DNA of 64,000 nucleotides. Source: Sarcina sp. DSM 11001 (GTDB lineage: Bacteria; Bacillota; Clostridia; Lachnospirales; Lachnospiraceae). The notes beneath the pieces are model-generated. The model worked only from the letters and a program-made list of their open reading frames with translations. It searched no databases and was not told the DNA's origin. The position numbers and the translations under genes were made by a program. Location of the stretch: contig NZ_FNFZ01000003.1 of assembly GCF_900101015.1 (NCBI RefSeq), positions 62,001 to 126,000 on the forward strand. Direction: 5' to 3'. Position 1 is the stretch's first letter; the number at the start of each line of letters is the position of its first letter. This document shows positions 53,325-62,300 of the stretch, piece after piece.

Positions 53325-53573
53325 CAGCGATGTCCGGGGCGCCTTCCTTATCCCTTACATCATCACACTTCAGTTCCATGGGCGGCTGCCCGCACGAACG
53401 CTCCCTCGGCTTTTCCTCGCTGCTTTCATCACACTTATTAAACGTGTTCTTCACATTCCCTACACATTTTCCAATTAGGATGTAATCAGCCTTCAGGAAG
53501 CCTCTTATTCCCTCCAAATAAGGTTTTCCTGTAAAGGTGCCTGTGAAAAACAGGTTTTCATATTTCCCCTTTG

Positions 53574-53619
53574 CCCCTTTGTCCCGGCTGCAGGCAGGCT
53601 CCGGGACAAAGGGGTTTTT
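53574..53619 (+). terminator. Strong plus-strand terminator in a minus-strand gene region
   Basis: CCCCTTTGTCCCGG (53574-53587) pairs with CCGGGACAAAGGGG (53601-53614), a perfect 14-bp stem, followed by five Ts on the plus strand. The flanking genes are both on the minus strand. A small CCTGT/ACAGG hairpin with TTTT lies just before it. Confidence 0.7.
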
Positions 53620-53624
53620 ATAAG

Positions 53625-55979
53625 TCAGATCATTGACAGGGAGATCCGTTTCTTTCTGACATCGACCGCAAGAACAGTGACTTCTACAACGTCTCCAACA
53701 CTGACCACTTCCAGGGGGTGTTTGATAAACCTCCTGCTCATTTTTGAAATGTGTACCAGCCCGTCCTGGTGGACGCCGATATCCACAAAAGCGCCGAAGT
53801 CCACGATGTTGCGGACAGTTCCCTTCAGCTTCATTCCCTCGGTGAGGTCTTCCATGGAAAGGACATCGCTGCGCAGGACCGGAGCCGGCATGTCCTGTCT
53901 GGGATCTCTGCCGGGCTTTTCCAGTTCATCGAGGATATCGCACAGGGTGATCTCCCCGATCCCCAGGCGTTTTGCCGCGGCTGCGGTGTCAGGAACCATT
54001 TTCTTCACTTTCCGAAGGGAGGCTGTATCCATGGGGACCTGCAGAAGCTCCAGCAGAGTGAGGACCGCGTCATAGCTCTCAGGATGGACAGCGGTGTTGT
54101 CCAGAAGGCTGACGCCGTCGCGGATCCTCAAAAAGCCCGCGCACTGTTCATATGCTCTGGGCCCCAGGCCTTTTACCTTCAGGAGCTGTCTGCGCGCAGA
54201 GAAGCTTCCGTTTTCCTCCCGCCATGCCACGATGTTTTTCGCGACTTGGGCACTGATCCCGGAAATGTGGGAAAGGAGGGGCGCTGAGGCGGTATTGAGA
54301 TCCACCCCCACCATATTCACACATTTTTCCACCACGCCCTCCAGGGCCCCGTCGAGCTTTTTCTGGTTCATGTCGTGTTGATACTGGCCGACGCCGATGG
54401 CCTTGGGGTCGATCTTGACGAGTTCCGCCAGGGGATCCTGAAGTCTTCTGGCGATCGATGCGGCGCTTCTCTGTCCGACGTCAAACTGCGGGAATTCCTC
54501 CGTTGCCAGCTTGCTGGCACTGTAGACCGAAGCCCCCGCCTCATTGACAATGACATACTGGAGCGGTCTGCCTTCTTTTTTAAAGAAATCGGTGATGATC
54601 TTTTCCGATTCCCTCGAAGCAGTGCCATTTCCCACGGAAAACAGGGTGATCCCGTATTTGTCGATGAGCTTCCGGAGCACAGTCTCTGCCTCACGCACCT
54701 TGTTCTGGGGCTCCGTGGGGTAGATGACCGCCGTATCCAGGACCTTGCCGGTGGCGTCTACGACCGCCAGCTTGCAGCCTGTCCGGAAGGCCGGATCCCA
54801 TCCCAGGATCACTCTGTCCGCGACGGGCTGCTGCATGAGCAGCTGTTCCAGATTCTGTTTAAATACGACGATCGCCCCATCCTCCGCTTTTTCCATGAGG
54901 GAACTGCGGATCTCCCTCTCTATAGCCGGACCGATCAGGCGGTCATAGCTGTCCGCGCACACCTCCTGCAGGATCTGCTGCGTCCAGGGATTTGCCTGCC
55001 CCTTCTTTTTGCGGATGACCTGTCTCTCCAGATAATTCAGGATCTTTTCACGGGGGGCATCGATCTTTACGCTGAGATATCCTTCCTTTTCCCCGCGTCC
55101 CACTGCGAGCACGCGGTGGCCGGGGATCCTGCTGACCTGCTCCTCGTAGGAGAAATACATCTCATAGACCCCACTCCGGTCCTCCGCTGCCGGCCCCTTC
55201 TTCTCAGAAGCCTTTTTCGCCCCGGTCTCCTTCTTCTTTTCAGCAGACTTTCCTTCGGAGGTTTTTTCTTCCGCCGCTTTTGTCTCTGAAGATTTTTTTG
55301 CCGTTTCCTTTTTTGCGGAGATCAGGAAGCCGTCCCGGGAAGTGCATTCCCGGATCCATGTCCGATAATCGGCGTTGTCCGAAACTGTCTCTGCCAGTAT
55401 ATCCCGGGCGCCCTGCAGTGCCTCCTGAGCTGTGGGGACCTCTTTTTCTTCAGAGACATACTTCGCTGCCTCTTCCAGAGCATCGTGGTCCGCTCCCGGG
55501 GAAAGGAGCCAGTCCGCCAGTCCCTGCAGTCCCTTTTCCCTGGCGACTCCGGCCCTGGTCCTCCTCTTCGGCCTGAAGGGCCGGTAGAGGTCATCGACCG
55601 CCACCTGCGTCTGCGCCGACTCGATCTGGGCGCGCAGCTGTGCAGTCAGCTTTCCCTGCGCTTCGATGCTCTCGAGCACCTTCTCCTTCTTTTCCTGCAG
55701 ATTGCGCAGGTATCTGAGCCTCTCGTCAAGAGTGCGCAGCTGCTCATCATCCAGTGTTCCTGTTGCCTCCTTCCGGTATCTGGCAATGAAGGGGATCGTA
55801 TTTCCCTCATCGATCAGTCCCACCGCTGCTTCCACCTGCCACAGCCTGACCCCGAGTTCCCCGGCGATCGTCTTCAGGATCCCTTCCTGAGGATTCCCGG
55901 AAGATACCTTTGCCTCTCCGTCTTTATTTTTATTATTATTGTATTCATTATTGCTGACTGTTTTCTTTGTCTCTTCCAA
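53625..55979 (-). CDS. Tex-family transcription accessory RNA-binding protein
   Basis: A conserved RNA-binding protein affecting transcription and stress tolerance. The order is helical N-terminal region, YqgF-like nuclease fold (DRVILGWDPAFRTGCKLAVV), helix-hairpin-helix motifs (AQVAKNIVAWREENG), and a C-terminal S1 domain (VDIGVHQDGLVHISKMS). Residues about 216-263 carry a Lys/Glu/Ala/Ser-rich low-complexity insertion not found in typical Tex proteins. The start is TTG at 55979, behind GGAGG with 9 bases of spacing. Length is 784 aa against a usual 720 or so. Confidence 0.93.
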   Translation of the reverse strand: MEETKKTVSNNEYNNNKNKDGEAKVSSGNPQEGILKTIAGELGVRLWQVEAAVGLIDEGNTIPFIARYRKEATGTLDDEQLRTLDERLRYLRNLQEKKEKVLESIEAQGKLTAQLRAQIESAQTQVAVDDLYRPFRPKRRTRAGVAREKGLQGLADWLLSPGADHDALEEAAKYVSEEKEVPTAQEALQGARDILAETVSDNADYRTWIRECTSRDGFLISAKKETAKKSSETKAAEEKTSEGKSAEKKKETGAKKASEKKGPAAEDRSGVYEMYFSYEEQVSRIPGHRVLAVGRGEKEGYLSVKIDAPREKILNYLERQVIRKKKGQANPWTQQILQEVCADSYDRLIGPAIEREIRSSLMEKAEDGAIVVFKQNLEQLLMQQPVADRVILGWDPAFRTGCKLAVVDATGKVLDTAVIYPTEPQNKVREAETVLRKLIDKYGITLFSVGNGTASRESEKIITDFFKKEGRPLQYVIVNEAGASVYSASKLATEEFPQFDVGQRSAASIARRLQDPLAELVKIDPKAIGVGQYQHDMNQKKLDGALEGVVEKCVNMVGVDLNTASAPLLSHISGISAQVAKNIVAWREENGSFSARRQLLKVKGLGPRAYEQCAGFLRIRDGVSLLDNTAVHPESYDAVLTLLELLQVPMDTASLRKVKKMVPDTAAAAKRLGIGEITLCDILDELEKPGRDPRQDMPAPVLRSDVLSMEDLTEGMKLKGTVRNIVDFGAFVDIGVHQDGLVHISKMSRRFIKHPLEVVSVGDVVEVTVLAVDVRKKRISLSMI

Positions 55980-56142
55980 AATCAGTTTCCTCCGCGAATA
56001 TGATCATAAAAGTACTATCACAAAATATTATCGTAAAAAACATTATCGCAAAAGCGTAAAAATCATTGTTATAAAAAACATAACAGCACATAAAACATTT
56101 ATCAGGAATCGCAGGCCGGGAATAGTAACCGTTAATTTCTTG

Positions 56143-56151
56143 TGTTATAAT
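56143..56151 (+). promoter_or_regulatory. Extended -10 promoter for lipoprotein gene
   Basis: TGTTATAAT, a perfect -10 with TG extension. No good -35. It lies about 100 bp before the start codon. Confidence 0.5.
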
Positions 56152-56248
56152 GGCTTCTGATATCGTGCCGGTTTCCCGACCCATGAACATCTGCTGCCCG
56201 GCCGGCGGATTTCAATGTTTTTATAAATCAGACAGGAGTATTCTGTAT

Positions 56249-57154
56249 ATGAGTCATTTTGATCATCCTAAAAAAAAGACGGACGTTCTGCCCGCCGCGC
56301 GCGCTGCCGCTTTGTTTCTGTCAGCTGTTATTCTTTTCAGCGGCTGTTCCGGAACGGGAACGATGTATACGCCGGATCTCGATGAAGAGGCTTCCCTTGA
56401 TATGACAGGTTCCGGGTCTACGGCCGCTGAAGCCGCACAGCCTGGAGAAGAAACAGGGTCCGGAATTAAAAAAACCGATTCCGCTTTGGCCCGGAGAAAA
56501 AAAGCAGTCATGCTCGAAGGCACAGGAAGCGAGCTGCTCAATGCCGAGACCGTTGATTATTATTATCGCTTCACTCTTGACGGTGTCACCCTGCAGCTGC
56601 CCTGCAGCTTCTCGGAACTTACCGCCGCCGGTTGGGAGCCTGCCCTGTCCGGTCAGGAAAGCAGTAAAGGCTGGGAACCCGCAGTCAGGGCATACTCCTA
56701 TGAGTTTTTCGATCTTGTCTCCACAGAGGCTTCGGCGCAGAAAAACTCCGTCTTCAGTACAGCCCGTTCCAGTGATAAAAAGATACGGGTCTGTCTGGCC
56801 AATTTTTCGGATAATCCCTCTGCCCTCTCCTCCTGTACTGTCTGTGGTATTTCTGCAGCTTCGGACAGCGGAGCATCCCTGGAGACCTCATTCGGTTTCG
56901 GCTTAAACGACTCACTCAAAGACCTGACGACAGTTTTCGGAACAGATCCCTCGATCTACAAAATGACAAAATATGCCGACGGCACCTGCAGTGTTCAATA
57001 CCGGTTTTCCAACGGACTTCAGGATATAGACAAGATTCCTGTCCTGGCGGAAGCCGAAGAGAAGGAACTGGCAGAGCTCATGCTCATAGAAACGGAAGAG
57101 GACAGCAGCACGATCAGGAAGCTGTCCCTGTATTATTTCCGTCAGGATAAATAA
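56249..57154 (+). CDS. Lipoprotein of unknown function
   Basis: I do not recognise a family. The 301-aa protein has a signal peptide (hydrophobic residues about 15-31) and a lipobox-like LFSGC with Cys33, so it should be a secreted lipoprotein. The mature part starts with an acidic, Gly/Ser/Ala-rich linker, then has mixed alpha/beta character (DYYYRFTLDGVTLQLPCSF). The ATG at 56249 follows AGGAG with 10 bases of spacing; an in-frame extension to 56150 lacks one. It stands alone, divergent from tex and convergent with DUF4956. Confidence 0.8.
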   Translation: MSHFDHPKKKTDVLPAARAAALFLSAVILFSGCSGTGTMYTPDLDEEASLDMTGSGSTAAEAAQPGEETGSGIKKTDSALARRKKAVMLEGTGSELLNAETVDYYYRFTLDGVTLQLPCSFSELTAAGWEPALSGQESSKGWEPAVRAYSYEFFDLVSTEASAQKNSVFSTARSSDKKIRVCLANFSDNPSALSSCTVCGISAASDSGASLETSFGFGLNDSLKDLTTVFGTDPSIYKMTKYADGTCSVQYRFSNGLQDIDKIPVLAEAEEKELAELMLIETEEDSSTIRKLSLYYFRQDK

Positions 57155-57212
57155 GCGAAGAGCGGAACCAGTCAGGGCTCTTTATCCCTGAAATAAACCC
57201 GAAAAAAGGGCA

Positions 57213-57352
57213 GCCCTGAAATCTGAAAGACATAACCAGATTAAAAAGGCCGCCCTGAAATCTGAAAGACATAGCCAGATAAAAAAGGGCCGCCCTGAAA
57301 TCTGAAAGACATAGCCAGATAAAAAAGGGCCGCCCTGAAATCTGAAAGACAT
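57213..57352 (-). repeat. Four 40-bp tandem repeats resembling terminators
   Basis: GCCCTGAAATCTGAAAGACA begins at 57213, 57252, 57292 and 57332 (spacings 39, 40, 40), and whole units are nearly identical. On the minus strand each unit junction reads AGGGCGGCCCTTTTTT, a short GC stem followed by Ts, with outer CAGAT/ATCTG pairing. The array lies after the stops of both converging genes and could be a series of weak terminators for DUF4956. Confidence 0.85.
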
Positions 57353-57404
57353 AACCATAAGGTTAAAGCAGAATGTACAGATTATTGCTCAGCAGGGCCT
57401 GAGA

Positions 57405-58088
57405 TCAGAAAGATACTTCTCCGCTCTGCTCCAGAAGCGTCACGCTTTCCACTGCCGGAAGGGCTGCGATCTCATTGATCAGGCGCAGGCGCTGTCTGGT
57501 AGCGACACGCAGGACCAGCATCTGTTTTCCGTCTGTCCGGCCTGTGGAGATCTTCCTGACTTTGCTGCAGCAGCTCTCAATGATCTGGCGGCAGGCTTTC
57601 TGAATATCCTCTCCGTCTCCCGGATGCCCATAGACAGTGAGAATGAGGGGAGCGCTGCCGATCGGCAGGTAATCCAGAAGGATCACTGTCGCTGTCATGA
57701 CAGCAGTGGTGACGATCGCGATCCTCCACATGCCTGATGCGATAAAAATACCGCTCGCCACTGACCAAAGGATAAACACCTGGTCCATCGGCTCCTTCAC
57801 AGCGCCTCTGAGGCGGATGATCGCAAGAGCTCCCACGACGCCGATGGAAGCGATGGCATTCTGGCTCATCAGCAGGATCAGCGCCGCTGTCACAGGCGCG
57901 GCTGCCAGAAGGGAGAGGTTGAAGCTCATGGAATACAGAGACCTCCGCCTTGTGAGCCGGTAACAGAAGAAAATATAGACACTGACAAGCGCCGCCGCGA
58001 TCATCGCTGCGGCGATTCCTTTCCCCTGATATTCCGAGGGCGGGTATCCCTCCGACAGTATTTTAAAGACAACATCGATAAAAGACAT
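57405..58088 (-). CDS. DUF4956 family membrane protein
   Basis: A 227-aa protein with four membrane segments in residues 25-145 (AAMIAAALVSVYIFF; LSLLAAAPVTAALILLM; IGVVGALAIIRLRGAVK) and a soluble C-terminal domain of about 75 residues with a ferredoxin-like pattern. This matches DUF4956, a family without a known function that is often found near polyphosphate VTC-type or CotH genes; neither is seen here. Its start immediately follows the stop of the TrmH gene, so they are cotranscribed. Confidence 0.82.
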   Translation of the reverse strand: MSFIDVVFKILSEGYPPSEYQGKGIAAAMIAAALVSVYIFFCYRLTRRRSLYSMSFNLSLLAAAPVTAALILLMSQNAIASIGVVGALAIIRLRGAVKEPMDQVFILWSVASGIFIASGMWRIAIVTTAVMTATVILLDYLPIGSAPLILTVYGHPGDGEDIQKACRQIIESCCSKVRKISTGRTDGKQMLVLRVATRQRLRLINEIAALPAVESVTLLEQSGEVSF

Positions 58089-59018
58089 TTATTTTTCCTC
58101 TTCCCTTCCAGAACTATAACTTCCAAATACATAAAAAGAAACTGCGCTTGCGGCGGCAACATTGAGAGAATCCACACCGCGCGCCATGGGGATCATAACT
58201 ACGCTGTCAGCTGCGCTGATCGTCCCGGGCAGCAGGCCGTCACCCTCGGCACCCAGGATCACTGCCGCCTTCTCCTCTTTTCCTAAACGCAGGTCTCCGA
58301 TCCCGACTGCGTCCTCTCTGAGGGCCATGGCGATCGTCCGGTAGCCCCGCTCTTTTAAAAGCCGGAGCCCTGAACTGCCCCAGTCTTCCAGGGATCCTCT
58401 GATCCAGGCCCATGGGATCCGGAGAACTGTGCCCATGCTGACCCTGAGGGTCCTGCGATAAAGCGGATCACTGCATCCATCCGTCAACAGGACAGCATCT
58501 ATTCCCAGGGCTGCAGCGTTCCGGAAGATCGATCCCACATTGGCGGGATTCATCACATTTTCCAGCACAGCTATCCTGCGCGCCCGCCCCGGGCGGCCCT
58601 GCCCGGAATCTGAATCTCCGTTTAAGATTCTGTGAAAGGCATCCCCCTCACCGTCCAGTATATCCTCCGCCGTTCTCAGGGGAGGACGCCTCATCGCGCA
58701 CAGGACACCCCTGGTCAGTGCATATCCGGTCAGCTTTGTCAGGACTTCATACCGGCCCGCGTAGACCGGGATCTCCTCACAGCACCTCCGGCAGCGGGCG
58801 ATCACCTCCGCCGCCTCCCCCCGGACATGCCTGTCCTCCACAAGGAGAGAAACCGGAATACAGCCCGCGTCCAGCGCGCGCATGACCACTTTGGGGCTCT
58901 CCGCGATAAAAAGCCCGCCGTTTGGTTCATAATAGTGCTTCAGCTGTACCTCAGACAGCCTGGTATAGACCTCCAGTCCCTGATCCTCCAGACCGGAGAC
59001 AGAAATCAGATCCTTCAT
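58089..59018 (-). CDS. TrmH/SpoU-family RNA methyltransferase
   Basis: An AdoMet-dependent 2'-O-methyltransferase acting on tRNA or rRNA (309 aa). The N-terminal part is a substrate-binding domain. The SPOUT knot motifs are VLENVMNPANVGSIFRNAA, VILGAEGDGL and IPMARGVDSLNVAAASAV. The target nucleotide cannot be told from sequence. The ribosome binding site is weak. A promoter lies about 50-80 bp upstream, and DUF4956 follows without a gap. Confidence 0.92.
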   Translation of the reverse strand: MKDLISVSGLEDQGLEVYTRLSEVQLKHYYEPNGGLFIAESPKVVMRALDAGCIPVSLLVEDRHVRGEAAEVIARCRRCCEEIPVYAGRYEVLTKLTGYALTRGVLCAMRRPPLRTAEDILDGEGDAFHRILNGDSDSGQGRPGRARRIAVLENVMNPANVGSIFRNAAALGIDAVLLTDGCSDPLYRRTLRVSMGTVLRIPWAWIRGSLEDWGSSGLRLLKERGYRTIAMALREDAVGIGDLRLGKEEKAAVILGAEGDGLLPGTISAADSVVMIPMARGVDSLNVAAASAVSFYVFGSYSSGREEEK

Positions 59019-59069
59019 CTAAATACTACTTTTCCCTTTATTCCTGTAACAGAAAAGACTACAGCCGAA

Positions 59070-59098
59070 AGTATACTCCCATTCGCCGGATTTGCCAA
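59070..59098 (-). promoter_or_regulatory. Promoter for TrmH-DUF4956
   Basis: On the minus strand: TTGGCA (59098-59093), 17 bp, TATACT (59075-59070). Each hexamer has one mismatch. Confidence 0.7.
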
Positions 59099-59147
59099 CA
59101 TCATTTGCCGGTGTAATTTATAATGGGAATTTGCAGCGGTTCTCGAC

Positions 59148-59203
59148 AAGGGTTCTTTGATAAGGATTCTTTGATAAGGATTCTTTGATAAGGGTTCTTT
59201 GAC
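59148..59203. repeat. Four 14-bp tandem repeats
   Basis: AAGGGTTCTTTGAT, AAGGATTCTTTGAT (twice, identical) and AAGGGTTCTTTGAC run head to tail. A weaker fifth copy may precede them at 59134. They end 7 bp before a large palindrome. Confidence 0.9.
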
Positions 59204-59210
59204 AAAGCAG

Positions 59211-59259
59211 GGGACAGTTCCCGGTCCACTTTGAAGTGGAACGGGGACCGTCCCTTTTT
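59211..59259 (+). terminator. 44-bp palindrome with T-run (REP-like or terminator)
   Basis: Arms 59211-59231 and 59234-59254 pair with two mismatches and one G-T pair, with GGGAC/GTCCC at the base and GTCCACTT/AAGTGGA near the tip, followed by TTTTT on the plus strand. Both neighbouring genes are on the minus strand. It may be a dispersed repeat element; only a genome search can tell. Confidence 0.65.
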
Positions 59260-59386
59260 GCGATCTGTTTCCCCCGCGCTTCTCCGCGGACGGGGTCATG
59301 GTGTGTCCTTACATCATTCGATCATGGACAGCCCGGTATGGCAGCCGGCCTGCGGCCGGCCGCACATCTCTCCACCGGTTTACTGT

Positions 59387-62300
59387 TTACTTCACCGTCA
59401 CGCTGACTTTTCTGGAAGTCCCGTTCTGTGCGTAAATGTAAATATGGCAGGTCCCTTTTCCGACCGCTGTGATCTTTCCGTTTTCGTCTATCTCGGCGAC
59501 CTTCTTGTTGTCAGAGGCGTAGCGGTACCTGGCGGCATGATTCTCTTCGAGCAGCTTCTTCCCCTGGATCTCAGGAATGGTCTTCGCCTTGATTGCGGCG
59601 GTCTTTCCGATCCTCAGCGTGTAACTGTCCTTCTGGACGGTCACACTTCTGGCATTCGTAAAACCGCTGGTCCTGCCCCGGCCCCCGGTCACATGGGCGA
59701 TGATGCTCGCGCCCATCCTTGTGTCCTGTCCTTCCACCTTCCGGTACGCGATGACCCTGACCTTGATATTTTTCGTACGGTCGATTTTCTTTCCGTTCAG
59801 CCTTGTGATCTTGATGACTGCCGGGCTTTTCCCGCTGACCCCCCTGACCAGTCTGGGAGCGTCCTTTCCGCAGTAAGCAGCCAGGACATCGTAACGGCCG
59901 GCGCCTTCCGCCTTCCCCCAGGAAACCATCAGCGCCTCGCCGTCCCACCATGCCCTGAGGCCGGCGTTCAGGCTGATCTTTGTCCGCGCGTTCTCGGCAC
60001 CGGTGATCCTGTCGGTTATGGTGTAGGTGCCGTCTTTCAGCGTGGCTGTGTAGTTGGGATCTTTGTTCCAGGACACGGAAATCCTGTATTTCCCCGGTTT
60101 GGAGGGCTTTTTGGCAGTGGTGGAGGCCTTGATGCCCAGGTTGTCCCCGGAGACATAAGCGCCGGTCACCTTCCAGGTGAGCTTTTTGATGGATGTCTCG
60201 CGCGGGCCGGTCTTGTCCTGAGCGGTGATCGTGATCTTCGCCCGGGCGATGGATGCTTTGATCCGGAAGGCTGCGGAAGTCTTATGGTTCTTATCCCCCA
60301 CATATCTGTATTCCATCGTATAGGTCCCGGCCTTCACGGCAGTGGGGATGGAGTTTGACCAGGAAGCGGCTCCGCTCATTCTGTACTGCATTTTCGCGCA
60401 GCCGTCAGGGAGCTTTGCCGGAGCGGAAAGGAGCTTCTGGTTCTTTCCGTTATAGGTAAGTCCGGATCTGGCAGCGGGCTTTCCGCTGTTCCCGGCGGAC
60501 GCCGTGTCGAGGGCGGCTTTCCGGACGGTGTAGGTGCCGTCAACGAGCTGCGCGTCGTAGTTTTTGTTCTCATTCCAGCTCACGGTGATGGGATAGGTCC
60601 CCGCATCAGAGTCCTTTTTCACCCCGGACGCCACGCTGACGCCCAGCTCGTCGCCGGCCACATAGGCGCCGCCCACCGTATAGGTGAGGGCCTGCAGGTC
60701 CTCCCCGTAGATGCCGGACTTGTTGTCGGCTGAGATAGTGATAGAGGCCCGGGCAATGGCAAAGCCCAGCGGCTTTGACACGGCTTCTTTGTAGTTCTTC
60801 GTCTCGGCGACCAGGACCCGTACATAATAGGAGCCGGCTTCAGCGGGGACCTGATCTGTATAACCGATGCCCTCGTCCGTGCTGTATTCATATCTCACGT
60901 CCCCGTTCCCGGGATTGCCTGCCGCGTCCACTCCAGGTTTGTTGGCAGCCTCACCGTAGGTCCATCCGGTGATGGAGACCGTGGGTGTGACAGGTGCCTT
61001 TTTGATCACGGCTGTGAGGCAGGCGGGCGGGACGTCATTGTGGTTGGCGTCGCCGGCAACCCTGTACCAGACATAATAGTCCCCCGCGTCGATTCCCTTC
61101 GGGATCTCCTCGGTGAAGAGGCTGTCCTCAGGAGGCGTTGAGGCGTCCTTTCCAAGAACGTACAGCATCGTGCCGCCCTGGACGGTGCCCGGACGGACCA
61201 GTTCCTGGGCTTCGCCTGTGTAGGTGAGGCCGTCCTCATGCCCTGTCGGACTGCCTGAGGAATCGCCGGGATCGATCGTCACGGCAAAGCAGGCCTCCGG
61301 CGAGTCAAGGTGAGTGTCGTCTGCAAAGACCTTATACCAGACATAATAGGTCCCGGCACCGGTTCCGGCAGGGATCTCTGTGGAATATTTGTCCGCGGAA
61401 GGAGGCGTGTTGAGGTCTTTGCCGAGCGCGTACCTCAGCTCACCGCCGGAGGCTTCCCCTGCGATGACAAGCTCCTGAGCCTGCTCGTTGTAGGTAAGGT
61501 TCCGGGCAGCCGGCGCCTTTGTGACGTCTGCTGGTTCCTTCTTCGCGTAGGTGTAGATATAGACCGTATCCTGTTTGATTTCGGTCTTCTCGTCAGGCTC
61601 CACGTCCCAGATTCCGGCCATGAACGTGCTGTCTTTGGGCCTGCTGCCGGCGGAGGGGATCTGCATCTTTTCCAGCTTCAGCTTGTCGCCCTCGTGGCCT
61701 TCCAGGGTCACGGTCCTGTCCGCTGTCGCATCATCTCCCTCGCCGTCATCCCATGCGCCGTTTTCCACTCTGAAGGTGACGCTGTAACTGATCTTCGGGA
61801 TGACGATTATGGCGCCATTATGGTAAGTGATATTGTAATTGCCCGTCACATCGCTGCCGTCAGCATCCTGGATCACGGCACCGGACAGAATGATCCTTCT
61901 ACCCTCTACCGTCATAGTGACCGCGCTGAGGCTGTGGCCTGAGACCGCGTCAGACAATGTCACCATGTCTGTTCCGGTCCGGATTCCGGCGCCTTCTTTG
62001 ATCATCTGATCAATCGCCGTGACCGAGACCGCCCTTTTGGCGATGTTCCATTGCCTGTATACCGAGTCCCTGTAGTTTCCTTTTCCGACAATGAGCACGG
62101 AATAGGCACCCGCGTCTTTTCCCTCCGCGCCGGTGGCCACTTCGTAATCGCTGCCGTTAAGATTCAGGCCGTCCATGCTCACTCTGGTGACAGCAACTGT
62201 CTGGAGCGATCCGTCATAGGTCCTTTCCGTCTGGTCCACCTTCACATCGGCACCCTTGATGGATTTCGGTTTCACAATCAGTTTTCCGGGGTCGAAGGCG

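Larger units (their letters stand above)
53192..53624. other. tex/WYL gap
   Basis: It contains the WYL promoter and, next to the tex stop, a strong hairpin whose T-run is on the plus strand (53574-53619). Between 53330 and 53560 I see nothing identifiable. Confidence 0.55.
59019..59386. other. trmH/repeat-protein gap
   Basis: It contains the trmH promoter (59070-59098), a 14-bp tandem repeat (59148-59203) and a 44-bp imperfect palindrome with a T-run (59211-59259). The rest, to the stop of the large secreted protein, shows nothing identifiable. Confidence 0.6.

Noticed and set aside
53053-53517. 154-codon minus-strand frame upstream of the WYL gene
   Set aside because: It lies across the WYL promoter and overlaps the WYL gene in another frame.
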